From Galerina marginata (taxonomy: Eukaryota; Basidiomycota; Agaricomycetes; Agaricales; Galerinaceae), in contig JAECYW010000006.1 of NCBI GenBank assembly GCA_023014335.1, positions 868,001-932,000 on the forward strand: a DNA stretch of 64,000 nt, read 5' to 3'. Every line of letters starts with the position of its first letter. Within the stretch, counting starts at the first letter, position 1. A program made the translations under genes and the position numbers. Of this stretch, positions 32,276 through 43,800 are shown piece after piece. The notes under the pieces are model-generated. The model had not been told where the DNA came from. It did no database searches and saw nothing but the letters and a program-made list of their open reading frames with translations.

Positions 32276-33070
32276 TCTATTTTTGTTTCAATTCTTACTT
32301 TTACCTACAGTTTACGCGTTGTCAGCGTCGAAATTGTTGAAGTTCAGCGGAAAGGTTCAAGGGTTTAGAGTTTAGCAGGGGGTGGGGGTTCGATGGGGAT
32401 CTTTCGATTGAGCGGTGTAGGGCAGCATGGTTTCGGTGAGTCTGTCAATATTTTCTTTTTGGTTTCGGTGGCCTTACTTGCGATCTAATCATCAAAGGCA
32501 TTTCAAGTTCAAGATTTGGGTGTTCGCTGCACCTTCCAAGGCATTTCACCTCGCCTACCCGACTCTCTTTATCACTCGAAATTTGCCCTCGTTACGAAAG
32601 TCGCCTGCAGTATCCCAGTCTTTACCTACACACTCCAACTCGTTCTCCGCGATCTTTGACATCTTTCAAAACAAGTCCCTTCGAACTTCGGCATTTTCTA
32701 GTCATCGAGTGTGTACTTTCGTCGTCTTGTCCCTTGTATCCCCTTCGGTAGATTTGCTCCCTCCTTCTCCAAATATCCCCTTCTTCCGTCCTCCTCGTCG
32801 TGGCGGGTACCTCCACCCGCCGCACCGTTCTCCTGCCCTTCGGGGTGGGAGAACCTCTGTCTGTATGTATAAAGAGAGGGGACGGTCGGTTCAAAACTTG
32901 CATTGTTTTTGACAGTCTAGTACATTTATAGTTAGTCTCTTTCGAAAAACATTCACTTTTTAGAGATTCGTGCCTGAGAAAAGTCTAATGTGCCTGCGAG
33001 AGGGACGAGGAACATGGTTTGGGGCAACGAAAAAACCAGTTTATTTGTTCGAATAGTTACACGATCAATG
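32276..33070. other. Intergenic, no gene seen
   Basis: A plus-strand open frame of 161 codons lies here but has no ATG-led motif, splice support or known domain, and its composition follows the local C/T richness. The region ends where similarity to the kinase gene begins. Confidence 0.4.
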
Positions 33071-34993
33071 TAGGCTACCAAAGCTACCCTCGTCAGATTA
33101 CCCTTCAAAGTCGACATCTCGCCCTCTACAGAGATTTCGATTTTCTGCGTCAAATCTCCTCGAGCGACAGCAGTCGTCACCACTGCAATAGACCGCACTT
33201 GATCCGTTAACGAAGAACACATCCGATTGACCTGCAATAGCGTTCACAAAAAAATCGCGAAATTTGAACCAAGAAAGGGAACGTACATTCCGAACCAAAT
33301 TCAGCCATACCCCTTCCACGTCCGGTACATGTGCTTGTCCCCCCAATTTGCCTTGACTTCCGACTTCCAATGTGACACGAGTGACTTCCGCTGCAAGAGC
33401 TCGTAAACTAGAAGGCTTATTGTGAACACGTGTAAATAACAAGTTGTGAATCACAGAGCTTACCGAACAACCATTCCATTGACCGTATTCTTTAAATCCA
33501 GTATTTCACCCCGAGCATCCACTTCGATCTGTTTACTTAGATCTCCCAGTGCGACTGCCTTGGTTACTTTGGCGATAGACCTGACCTACGAGACAGTTAG
33601 CTGATGGCTTTTGAAGATGAAACAGACATACCTGAGATGTGAGATTCGCCGCTAATTTGTTGACAACACCTGTGAGTTCCCGCCATGTTCCTTCCACGTC
33701 CAGCACGAGAGCTTGACCACCGAGTTTACTGCGGGGTCATATATCAGCCTTAGAATACGGGAATAGGAGCACAAGATATGAAATTAACCAAATTAGGTCA
33801 AGCGTGGAGATGAAGAGTGGAGCAAATAATGAAAGAAGCTCGGAATAGTCCAGGGAAAGCAACGAGGTGCACATCGGAAGGAACAAGCTAACCGAGCACT
33901 TACCCTTCTGTGCCAACCTCCTGGGATACACGTGTGACTTCCTTTGCAAATTGTCCGAGTTTGTCAACCTAGTCATGAAATCAGTCATAGTCAACCGTTA
34001 GACAGAAAAACACCTACCATGGTATTGATAACGTCCTTGAGCTGAACCATAACCACGCCTTGCACCGGAACCGTAATTTTCTGACTGAGATCCCCTCGAG
34101 CAACAGCATTGCAAACCCGAGCAACGTCCTGCACTTGTGCCTTGAGAAGTTTCAGTTCCTCCACCGCACTCATCCCGCTCTCGAAAGCCGCCGCAGCCAG
34201 TGGGCCCATCGGCAGGATCAGAGGGCTAGAGTTCAGAGGTACATTGTCGCCAGTGGTGTAGAGCATAAGAGGGTCCGAGATCGCTTTTCCGCAAGTAGGG
34301 CAGTGCGCGTGAGCAGTCGGCGGTGCAGAGTTCGACCCGCCGTTCGCATGAGCCTGCGCAAGTGCAGCCTGGTGTGCCTTCATGTTTCCGTATGCCTGAG
34401 TGAATACCTGCGTTGGGTCAATAGACGCCTGCAGTCCGTCCAGCGAGATAGTCATATTGGCGCCGTTTATCCGTGGCTTGTTCGTCGTTCCATCCACGAG
34501 CTTATTATTGTTCGGTGTACTGTTCCCAGAGTTCTCCTCGATCTCCTTCTCTAATTCCGCGACTTTTTCATCGCCCTATAAAACGATCAGCAACCATGCG
34601 ATATAATGATCGAAGGATGTCACCAGCTGGCTGCGTGCCCCATTGAACTCGGTAACAACCTCCTCAGCAGCCCGCATCCTGCGTGCCATCACAGAAAGCG
34701 ACCGTAAAATCGTTTCTGTTTGCCAATCTGAAGGGCCTTCGTATTTCGGTATCGGTGCGCCTGGCAATGGTCCTAGGTCATAGAGAGAAAGCAGAGCGAC
34801 GAGATGAGATTTAAACGGGTCGCTCGTCGTTGCTGGTGTCGAGATCGTCACCTCCGGCGGTCCATCTGAAGAATCCATGATAACGATGGTGGGAGTGCGG
34901 AAGAAAGAGGAAAACGGCAACAATTCCCTGATACCAATGCTGTCACGTGATCACAGCCACGACCCTGAGCACCGCCAAAACAGCCCTGAACCC
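33071..34993 (-). pseudogene. Truncated copy of the histidine kinase 5' part
   Basis: This minus-strand segment closely matches 21673-23673, including exons 1-6, the introns between them and part of the upstream region. The start codon is kept (34878), but codon 101 is TAG at 34578-34576 where the intact gene has CAG. At its 3' end about 107 bp, including an intron and the start of exon 7, are missing, so that sequence ends after STLKGN and jumps to TRVAL. Similarity then stops about 20 bp further on, near 33071. The kinase core and receiver are absent. It could at most encode a 100-residue N-terminal fragment, or an antisense or decoy transcript. Introns are retained, so the copy arose from DNA and not from mRNA. 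Confidence 0.9.
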
Positions 34994-36072
34994 TCGAAGT
35001 TTGACGCTAATACTTTGCTAATACTCATTCAGGAGGAGGGTCTGGTGGCGGCTAACACGGGGCTTATTTTCGAATTTTCCTCAATATTTACTGTGGACAA
35101 GTGGCTTTTTTTTCCCTTATTGTTACTCAGGCCGATGTACTGTCGATTAAATAATTGGCAGTCGTCTGCTGATTGGCCACCAGTAGAATTCCCGAGTCGC
35201 AATGCAAACGGCAGATGTAAGTGGAGCAAATTGCAGGAGAGTTTTTCCGGGAGGTCAAAATAGGCGGCAGGTGGTTATACTTTTGCCTTTAGTTTTTGCC
35301 ATCATGTGCCCCTGCGTAAGGATGAACAAAGATGGAGGCAAAAATTAGGCAAAATTGCTACGATCGGCCATTATACGTTGACTCCTGGTCAAAATTGACT
35401 GACCCAGCTGTGAAAGCTCTAGGGACCTGGAATTTTTGACTACGGATGACAGACGACAAAACGGGTGATGATATCATAGTTTTCCCAGTAAACGTCCAAC
35501 CTGAGAAACCCAATTACATCCCGATATCAGACGGGTGTCCAGTTGCACCGTTAACAGTCGCGGAGGGTATATTTTTGTTACTCGAGATAAATTCGGAGTT
35601 CTAGTAAAATTCCGAAAGATCTAGCTAAATTAATATCGACCACATGAAGGTTTCATCAATCTGCAATTGTACGGCGGAAGGTTGGGCGTGGATGGATGGA
35701 TAGATAAGTATGTATTGCCGATGTGGTCATTATCATGCAACTGTGCTATTTTCTCGCCAAACCCCACACATGTCAAATGGATTTATTAATAGCAAGGCTC
35801 GAGAATTGGATCTATCAATAGTTCCCGATGTTGGAATTTATTACGGCTCGCTTGGCGTATGAACGCAATACTTTACATTCCGTCAATCCGTAACTAGAGT
35901 AGTACGATCCTTGGTACCTGTTTGCTATTAGGTATATACTCTGTCTACTTTTCGTATGGTAACTCCCTCGTTTTTGACCCTTCCCATCCGTACCAGTCAA
36001 TTTCCGCGCCCGACATTGGACCTATGGCCCATCGAGGTATTTCACAGTCGCTTGAAAAAGGTTTCTGGCCAA
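34994..36072. other. Intergenic, no gene seen
   Basis: No supported gene or repeat. Several short AT-rich open frames occur on both strands. Confidence 0.4.
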
Positions 36073-36405
36073 AAGTAATAACTCAGTCCAGTTCCATTAT
36101 TTATCAAGGTTTCTAAAAATGTTTGGCCATAACACTCCGAATGTCCGGAGTGAACGGGCACGGGCGCCTAAGATATGTCTTACCATGAAGCGCCAATATT
36201 TATGTATCGTGCTCGGGTGCAAGGAAATTGCTTCAAGGAGATTTTCAGCAAGAATCTGGACTAAGTCGTAGTCAGGAACGATGCAGTGTATATTTTCGGA
36301 AAGTTATCCGACAGGAATGGTTGTCAAATTTGAAAAATGAAAGTAGTCAAAAGACGAGACTGCAATCTTTGGCATCCACGACCAAGGAAATGCCATGAAT
36401 TGGCC
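36073..36405 (-). repeat. Dispersed repeat, copy 2 (inverted)
   Basis: Reverse complement of this stretch aligns in collinear blocks with 14361-14640, as detailed there. Compared with copy 1 it carries about 50 extra bases between the TCGTG block and the ACACTGCA block. The two copies face each other across 21.4 kb that includes the kinase gene and its broken copy. Confidence 0.65.
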
Positions 36406-37009
36406 AAACTATCCGGTACTTTGTTAGATTTTCTATCTACATGCAGTACATTTATTGCGCGGTGTAGACCCAGTGTAAAGACCTTCGAAGGGGATGAAAA
36501 AGAAAAGCATCACCATTTCCTTCAAAGAATTAGGGTCATTTTGAGGACAAATTTTCTAGATCTTACCGAAGCGTTGAGTAGCGTCGTAGCAATACGAATT
36601 TGTATTATATTACCCCGTGGAGAATGTCAATGCTACTACTAGTGACTAATTCCGACTGAAGGGCCCCTCTCCACCCCCATTCGCCTCCAACTCGCAGCTC
36701 AAAGGAGGTAAGTACACACCTCTTAGCAATTTATTGGAGACTGAGGGTCTACCAAAGAGTGTTAAATTTGAGAGCATATTTCCAGGCTGAGATCTACGAC
36801 TGTACCGTTGAGTTTAAATGATGGGATTCATCAAGTTATTGAGTATACCTAAACTGAGTACCTTAGGTCTAACTAGTGCATTACCTAAAGTAGATAGTGC
36901 TTTCAATCCATGGATTCAGAGGTAGATGCCGAATAATGTGGGCAACAAGTACGAATTGTAGCTTGCTCAGGCTGTGCGGGGACACTGGGGAGTCTAAAAG
37001 TATAGTCCT
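36406..37009. other. Intergenic, no gene seen
   Basis: AT-rich stretch without coding signs; it ends at the first of two identical repeats. Confidence 0.4.
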
Positions 37010-37260
37010 TAACGAGCGCACCGGCCCAAATATGGGACCGCGTCGCCCGCGCGACGGCGAGGGAAAAGGAACGGCCTGGACAGGTATCGAACCTGCGACC
37101 CCAGGATACATGCCCTGTGCTCTACCGGCTGAGCTACCAGGCCAACGGCTCTAGCGCTGCCTTGCCCCCCGCGTCAGAGCACCCAGTCTCCCTCGGCTTG
37201 CCCAAGCGGAGCACGTGGAGGGCTCACACGACTCGGATCACCATTTTCCAGCGTCAGTCC
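37010..37260 (-). repeat. 251-bp repeat, copy 1, with tRNA-like core
   Basis: Runs from a TAACGAGCGCACC start to a CAGCGTCAGTCC end. The same 251 bases, as far as I can read them without any difference, occur again at 37336-37586 in the same direction after a 75-bp spacer. The minus strand contains a tRNA-like sequence at 37143-37073. GC content is high compared with the AT-rich flanks. A SINE-like element or a recent tandem duplication are both possible. Confidence 0.85.
37073..37143 (-). tRNA. tRNA-like sequence, probably degenerate
   Basis: Read on the minus strand, the 7-bp acceptor arms GGCCTGG and CCAGGCC pair perfectly. A D arm (GCTC/GAGC with a GGTA loop) includes an A-box-like TAGCTCAGCCGG. 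A T arm with GGTTCGATACC gives a good B box. The anticodon arm is abnormal: CAGG pairs with CCTG around an 8-base loop, or a 6-base loop if a G-T pair is allowed, and no uridine stands where position 33 is expected. The sequence may be a tRNA-derived element with a Pol III promoter and no decoding function. Confidence 0.5.
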
Positions 37261-37335
37261 CCCTGCTCCGAGATCAGTGTGTAGCCAGCCCATGTGACCA
37301 CACCCCGGAGTCCCCCGCCGCCGGGGCCCATAACC

Positions 37336-37586
37336 TAACGAGCGCACCGGCCCAAATATGGGACCGCGTCGCCCGCGCGACGGCGAGGGAAAAGGAACGG
37401 CCTGGACAGGTATCGAACCTGCGACCCCAGGATACATGCCCTGTGCTCTACCGGCTGAGCTACCAGGCCAACGGCTCTAGCGCTGCCTTGCCCCCCGCGT
37501 CAGAGCACCCAGTCTCCCTCGGCTTGCCCAAGCGGAGCACGTGGAGGGCTCACACGACTCGGATCACCATTTTCCAGCGTCAGTCC
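37336..37586 (-). repeat. 251-bp repeat, copy 2, with tRNA-like core
   Basis: Second copy of the repeat described at 37010-37260, same orientation and same length. Confidence 0.85.
37399..37469 (-). tRNA. tRNA-like sequence, second copy
   Basis: Same sequence and same abnormal anticodon arm as the element at 37073-37143. Confidence 0.5.
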
Positions 37587-38035
37587 TGTCCGACATGTGC
37601 AGGAACGTCGCGGAAATAGTTGACTGGGCAGACATTGGACCAGCGTCATCAGCTATCACGGCCTGGAAGAGTGCGCTCCGATGTTTATTATACCCGTCCT
37701 AAGTGGTTAGCACAGAGGTCCTCAGGCAACCCAGTCCAACCACCACACTTCGAAGCCGGCGCTAAAAGAAGATCATACCGGGCCGAAAATGAATATCAGG
37801 TGATTAGATGCTGTGGGTCTGATCGTGACAGGGTCGTGACTCGTCGTGACTCACCAAGATTCCGCAAGATCAATCCATCGGACTCCATCCTTCGCTTTTT
37901 CTTCTATCTTTATTACCTTCCCTGTACCTTTTATATCACAGGAGTAAATTATGCAGTTCAAATAAGTCTCAACGTCATCTCACAGGTTTCGCAGTTTTAT
38001 CTGGCTAGAAATTGGGACAAAATCGGAACACAGAC
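37587..38035. other. Intergenic, promoter of BRF1
   Basis: An open frame crosses this stretch into the BRF1 gene, but it has no homology-like features until the zinc ribbon. The part just before 38036 is taken as 5' leader. Confidence 0.4.
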
Positions 38036-40449
38036 ATGGTATGTTACTGTTTCTCTACAGCCAAATTTGCTAACTGTTTTCAAGGCAGTATGCACAGACT
38101 GCGGAGGAACCGTCATAGAGTATGATCAAGCAGCAGGAAATGGCTTTTGCGTCCAATGTGGAACCGTTGTAGAAGAAAATACCATTGTGAACGAGGTCGC
38201 TTTTGGAGAGACGTCAAATGGAGCCGCGATGGTCCAAGGATCTTTCGTAGGACAGGGAGCTAGTATGGTCTTTCTACTTTTTAATTATTTGGGGTTACTC
38301 AAGCTTTTTTTTTTGTGATAATAGCTCATGCGAGGATGAGCGGTCCGTACGGGAATCGAGGAAGTAACGAATCAAGAGAGCAGACAATTGCCAATGGTTT
38401 GTTGCATTGTAATCTTTTCCCCGAAAACAAGTCTGATACTTCTGCTAAAAAGCCAACAAAAAGATTCAAAACATCGCAAACGTTCTTCGTCTGTCCGAAG
38501 TCGTTTGTCTCGCAGCTACAAGGTTATACACCCTCGCCGTGGAACACAAGTTCACAAAGGGGCGTAAAAGCATGAACGTCGTGGCCGTCTGCTTGTACGT
38601 TGCCTGCCGACAGAAGGAAACTCGCAACTACATGCTTATCGATTTCTCGGATCTCCTGCAGGTAAGACTGATGCTACAGTTTTCCAAATTATGTTCTCAA
38701 ATTCTAGTCTCATAGGTCAACGTGTTCGAACTCGGTCACACCTACCTGCAACTCGTCCAATCCCTCAACCTGCGACTTCCTCTGGTCGATCCATCCCATT
38801 ACATCTCCCGCTTCTCCGCACTACTAGAGTTTGGCGACGAAACGCACAAAGTCGCGACAGACGCCGTTCGGCTTGTTCAACGATTTGACCGGGATTGGAT
38901 GACGCGGGGTCGACGGCCTGCTGGAATTTGCGGTGCGGCGCTCCTCCTCGCAGCGCGTATGAACAACTTCCGTAGATCGGTGGAAGAGATCGTTCAGGTC
39001 GTCAAGATTGCGGATACTACGTTGAAGAAACGGCTGGAAGAGTTCAAAGCTACACCTAGTGGTGCTTTAACCTTGGCCGACTTTAGGAATGTTTGGCTGG
39101 ATGAGGAGATGGATCCGCCTGCGTTCACAAAAGGGAAGGAGAAGGAAGAGGCCGATAGACTCGCTCTTGAGGAGGGAGGGGAAGTTGGGGAATTGCTGGT
39201 CAAAGGCAAGGGAAAGGGCAATTTGAAAAAAGGCAGCAAGAAACGGAAAGGGAAGAGGAAACGAGGCGAAGAGACCGAAGACGAGGAACCGACAGCCGAT
39301 ACCAACCTGCCCTCGCGTTTACCGCTCGACGCGTCAATTTTGAACGACAGCATCCTAGCTGGCGCGCTCGACGCTTCATCACTTCTCCAACCCGCACCAA
39401 TCGACGACAGCAACATCGACCCCGCTCTCCTTGAACAATCGATACCTTCACAGCCCGTCGTATCCAATTCGTCCATTGTAACCCCAAGTCTTACGCCCCC
39501 TCCCACGACTCTGTTTGACGAAACGGCATCTGAAGTTCTGGTTGAAGAAGTGTCGATATTTTTGCACAACACTCAAGGAGCGATGCTTTCGGATGCCCTG
39601 GATGAGGCCGAGCAACGGCGGCTGGCCCAAATTTCTGTTGTAGATGAACTAACAGGTCTCAATGAAGAGGAATTGGACCGATTCTTACTGTCTGAGGAGG
39701 AAGTCAAAATCAAGGAACGTGTGTGGGTAGAACTTAACAAAGATTATCTGGAAGCCATCGCAGGTGAGTATCATTGCGCGAGCAAGGCATACGCCTCTGT
39801 ATTCGCGGACGCTGTGCAACATTTTGCTGAATCGGTTTTATGCCTTTGCTTAGCCAAAGGGGATCAAGATAGCACCACGACATCCAAGAGCAAGAAGGTT
39901 CGTTTCTCGATAAAGACAAATTTTTCCTTTCGGCATTTTTTGTACTATTTATATCTCCTATTCTCCTCAATAATCGCGACAGCTTCACTAACTCTTCACG
40001 ATTTTTAGCGTCGGAAAACGAACAACAAACCAAGGGATTCAACATCCGCTGCGGGCGAAACAACCGCAGAGTCAGTCCGCGGCCTCCTCAAGAAAAACCC
40101 AAAATACAGCAAGCGGATAAACTACGATGCGCTCAAGGATCTTTTTGTAGAGAGCGGAGGCTTGCCGTCTATCGCAGCTTCGATGACTACAGGCGACGAT
40201 GACAAAGACGATGCCGACTTGTATACCTTGGACGACGACAAGACCGATGCCGATGGGACACTGATGCCGACGGTCATTGTTGAAGAGGAGCCAGGCACTG
40301 TGGCTTTCAAACCTGCTGCGGAACCGACAAAGCCTCGGAAGAAGGGTGTGTTGGCTCTGGAGGATGTGGATATAGACGAGGAGGGAAGTGACGACGAGAA
40401 GGATGATGATGTTGAGGGATGGGAAGATGCATACGAGCAAGAAGTTTAA
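38036..40449 (+). CDS. BRF1: TFIIIB subunit BRF1
   Basis: Seven exons (38036-38038, 38085-38262, 38325-38396, 38453-38661, 38716-39763, 39854-39897, 40009-40449) give 664 residues in frame. BRF1 recruits RNA polymerase III to tRNA and 5S genes together with TBP and BDP1. The N-terminal zinc ribbon has Cys 4, 7, 23 and 26 (VCTDCGG and FCVQCGTVVEE). Two cyclin-like TFIIB repeats follow: one around KIQNIANVLRLSE and KGRKSMNVVAVCLYVACRQ, the other around RPAGICGAALLLAARMNNF. The C-terminal half contains a Lys-rich stretch and the TBP-binding homology region (DELTGLNEEELDRFLLSEEE; WVELNKDYLEAI), and the end is acidic. The first coding exon is only the ATG codon; the second acceptor is CAAG, with a CTAAC branch site just upstream. 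Confidence 0.93.
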
Positions 40450-40859
40450 TTTTCAATTTTAATGGACTGCACCTGGGACTCATTCAGGAAATTGTACTGT
40501 CTGCGTTATCCACAAGCAAGTTGTAGTACTATCAATTACACGGCAAATAGTCCAAGCATTACCAATGACTAAATAACCTTCCACCAGTACAGATACTCAA
40601 GTCATCCGGCTAAGTTCGGCTTGGTACATCTATGAGGATAGCGAATGAATGACCTGAAGGCCTACATTCTTTGCATTACATATATGTATAGTTATTAAGG
40701 ACCTGGTTAGTGGCGACATTAATTTAAAACGTGCTAATATGGCGCGACAAAAGTCACAAAAATGTCGAGGGAACTGACGAGAGGGAAAATGCGATGAAGA
40801 ATCCATGAATAATGGTGCTATTTACAATGAAAAAGTGAAAAGCGATTCCGGGTGAATAT
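40450..40859. other. Convergent intergenic region, no gene seen
   Basis: Lies between the 3' ends of BRF1 and the HMG-box gene. Only AT-rich 3'-UTR-like sequence is visible. Confidence 0.45.
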
Positions 40860-42124
40860 TCAGTTGTCGTGTCTTGGTGCTCCGATCAAGGTACGGGAGA
40901 ACTCCTCTATGATTTCATCCGCGAGATCCCTGGCATATCGTCCGCAAGCATTGTCCGCACTACGATTTATTGGGAAATTGCCCGAGTGGTCAGGCATCTG
41001 GCTAGAGTTGCCGTGCTTTGAAGAAAGAGGCCCAGCAGGATAAAAATCCTCGAGTGGAAAAGGCAAATCCGAGCGCGGCAGAGGGGGAAGGGTAGCATTG
41101 AAGGGATTTGTGAATCCAGGGTGAGAGCGTAGCGTAGACCTGAGTTCTTTCTGGAGATATTGTTAAGATTTTGGTTTTCGATAGGACACCCCAGACTTAC
41201 GGTGGACTGTGCCTCGGTCGACGAGCTCGGAAAATAGGGCTCATACCAATCGCCCAACATACGCTGTTCATATCCCGCGTTCTCCCATTCCGGTGGGACG
41301 TCATAGTCGGGGATAGGATAGCGAATAGCGGATAGTCGTGGGCCGCAGAATTTTCCGTCGGCGCCGTCAAGTTCCAGCTTGACTTTGGGATCCTTGAATG
41401 GGTCCTGGTCAATGCCTGGTATGATATCATCGCCTTTTATCGCCACGGCGTAGGCATGGTTTACAGTCTCATCAAATGACTCTGGGTCTTGGAGATCAGC
41501 CTCCGAATCATAAGGCATCGATTGATAAAATGTAACGCGGCTGGGACGGCGAGAGAGATCGTCGCGGGTTTTCAATCGAGTTCCATATCCGTTTAGGCAT
41601 TCTAAATTGACGTGAGGTACGTGTAGAGTTCCAGGGGGGCAGGAAGCAGCACGTTGGAGGGCGAGGTAAAGAGCTTCGTCCAAAGTCAGATCGTCGTTCT
41701 GAACTTCGTGCGGAATATCATCCCCACGTCGGATCTTCTTCCTGCTTGACACGCCTGACGAGAATTTATATCCCGGGTAGATCTTGTAGTGGTTTATTTT
41801 CTCCTGTTCGGCCATTCTCGTCCACGGCTCCTTCTCCAATGGGCTCATCTGTCGCCAGATTTTCCCGACGATGCGAGAAATATTGCGGTGGTCGTTCTCG
41901 ACAGACTCTGGTATCTTCTTCTGCCGGACAAAATCGCATCGGAAAAGTATGAACGCATTTCGCGGACGAGGGATATGGCCAAGTGGTTGCTTGCGGGCGT
42001 GCGACTTCCTCGACAGATTCGGAGACGTATAAGTAGGCTCGGGAAGGAATAAACCTAAGGCCGCATCCAAACTGCGTGAGATGGAGACACCATTCGGCCG
42101 GCCGTCGTGGTCTTCACCATCCAT
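40860..42124 (-). CDS. HMG-box (MATA_HMG-type) DNA-binding protein
   Basis: Two exons (42124-41201 and 41150-40860) give 404 residues. An HMG box lies at about residues 45-115: HIPRPRNAFILFRCDFV, then NISRIVGKIWRQMSPLEKEPW, then AEQEKINHYKIYPGYKF and a basic SSRKKIRR end. This is the sequence-specific type related to MATA and SOX boxes, as in fungal mating and fruiting regulators, but it is not enough to name an orthologue. The C-terminal half has little similarity to known domains. The 50-nt intron must be removed, or else the frame runs into an unrelated tail; after splicing the C-terminus is EFSRTLIGAPRHDN. The start is the ATG at 42124; an upstream in-frame extension is less likely. Confidence 0.87.
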
Positions 42125-43213
42125 AGTGATCCCTTTGGCCTGGTACAAGAGACACAGGAAAAGAGCGAAAAGAGAGATCAGGATGCGATTGATAAGCCCT
42201 GGAAAAGATAGTGGGAAGTTGATATGTCGAACACGATGCAAGACCGTTCCAGAAAGAAGCCTTCACGCAACCTTTAACACTGTTTAGCGCAGCGTACACG
42301 TTGCAAGACCGGGTAAAAAACCGTACTAGCGAGACCGTTCTGACTAAAAGTCACTGAGGGTGAAATTCCAGCACAAGGTTGTGACGCCAGTGTCGTCCTG
42401 AGACAGGTCAAAGGGAAGGTCATCGCTAAGCCTCCTGACAGCATCGAACCAATTAACGTTGTTCAAAGGGGTTTATGAAATTTGTTTCCTTCCGCCGCGA
42501 AGAGAGAGATCACATCGATCACATATCCCGATGAGGTTCAAAGGAAACCCCAAAATTGGGTGAGCGGCAATGTTCGTGATTAAAATGTTTAATTCCAGCG
42601 GCACTCAAGAAGACCGCCAATGGTGCAGATGGTCAATGAGGCTGTAGAGATTTTGACATCACTTCCAATGTCCGCCCATTGTTCTCTGTTTCGGGAAAAT
42701 TGGTTCCGGCGGCGCCCCTTGTTTTTAGCCCCTCGAAGTGATCGATAGCAAAAAATTAGGTAGTTATTGTGTATTGATGTTGATCGCCGCGTTGTGGCGA
42801 TACCGTCGCAGATCGTTCTCCAGGACTTGAAATTGGAGGCATCGACAATACAGGGCCAGAAATGGATGGCTCGGTGAAAGATAATAAATGGCAATACTCA
42901 AATACCATTGGGAGAAAATTAGCCAAAACCCGAGGGGCAAGGGAATCACTCAGTGAACCTCCACCAAAACACCTCCTTCAAGTTTGTGAGAAGTTCCTGG
43001 AAAATTGAATCATCTAAATTTGAAGGCAGGACATAGCGCTGGTACAGCCGTTGGCAATCCCTCTAGTGGACCTGTTTAATATCAATAGACTCTAAGCGGC
43101 GACATTTTGAGAATATTTGCGAAATTGTAGCAGTTAGGTATTTCACAAATAATGTCGATTTCTCCTGCCTGAAAGTAACTTGAGATGGATATTCGGAGGC
43201 GAAGAGAAATAGC
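42125..43213. other. Intergenic, no gene seen
   Basis: Holds the promoter of the HMG-box gene. Several short open frames on the minus strand have no recognisable motif. Confidence 0.4.
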
Positions 43214-43800
43214 TTACATGCAAAGTAACCACCTCCAAATATCGTAGAGCTTTTGATAATGAGGCATGGATGGGTTCATGTCAGGGCATAGGAACGTAGT
43301 TACCCGATAATTGGGCAGCAGGCCATCTATGGCAAGACGATTACCCTGCAGTGCGCCAAATTCGGGGCAGACGTTGGCGGAGACCGTCTTGGCTCTGCTG
43401 TTAAAATATGCAGCCAGTTTGCGGAGTCGTCGCTGACCACTGAGGAATGACAAAAATCACTTCATATCATGACATTGCACCATACGCAAAGTGTCCAATT
43501 GGAATTGACAGCCCTCGAATATGAATGGACCGCAACGGCAGAGCCAATTTCCAACGGTGTCGTTCTTAACTGCCAAAGTTCTTTGGAGATTCACCAACTT
43601 CAAGTTGAAAGCCGTAGTGCGCCACGATGAAACCAAGTAAAAGACGTGTCCACTGGCATAGTAATGAGATTCGAACAAAGCAAGTAGTGCGTGTGCACGA
43701 GAAGCGCGATCCGGCCTGCCCTAGCAGTCCGAGACTGGCAAAGCTTGGGAAACGCGTCGAGCATCGCTGTAGCGATGGCAAGAAAAATATCTACGGACAA
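43214..43800 (-). pseudogene. F-box-like/LRR paralogue, fragmentary
   Basis: Two minus-strand frames here resemble the central part of the gene at 44.7-45.8 kb: FLSGQRRLRKL against FLQLQSKLKRL, VCPEFGALQGNRLAIDGLLP against TCPNLDLLCGNRGAIEAFLP. The upstream piece has FNLKLVNLQ like VNLKIVAFQ. I could not find a splice that joins the pieces in one frame, and no F-box start is visible. It is therefore read as a decayed tandem copy, although an unusual intron or a short gene cannot be excluded. Confidence 0.45.

Noticed and set aside
23938..32280. CRISPR-like array
   Set aside because: Units are longer than CRISPR repeats, spacers are not unique short blocks, and the genome is clearly eukaryotic.
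32427..32912. Plus-strand 161-codon open frame
   Set aside because: C/T-rich composition, non-ATG context and no recognisable domain.
34877..35263. Plus-strand frame divergent from the broken kinase copy
   Set aside because: It starts in the antisense of the copied kinase leader and has no features of its own.
37073..37143. Functional tRNA gene
   Set aside because: The anticodon arm cannot form a normal 5-bp stem with a 7-base loop and a uridine at position 33; kept as tRNA-like only.
37215..38318. Plus-strand frames crossing the 251-bp repeats and running into BRF1
   Set aside because: The first reads through a tRNA-like repeat; the second is explained by the BRF1 exon, whose true start is the split ATG at 38036.
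40967..41200. Unspliced C-terminal extension of the HMG-box frame
   Set aside because: A good GTAAGT...CTCCAG intron restores a longer, more protein-like C-terminus ending at 40860.
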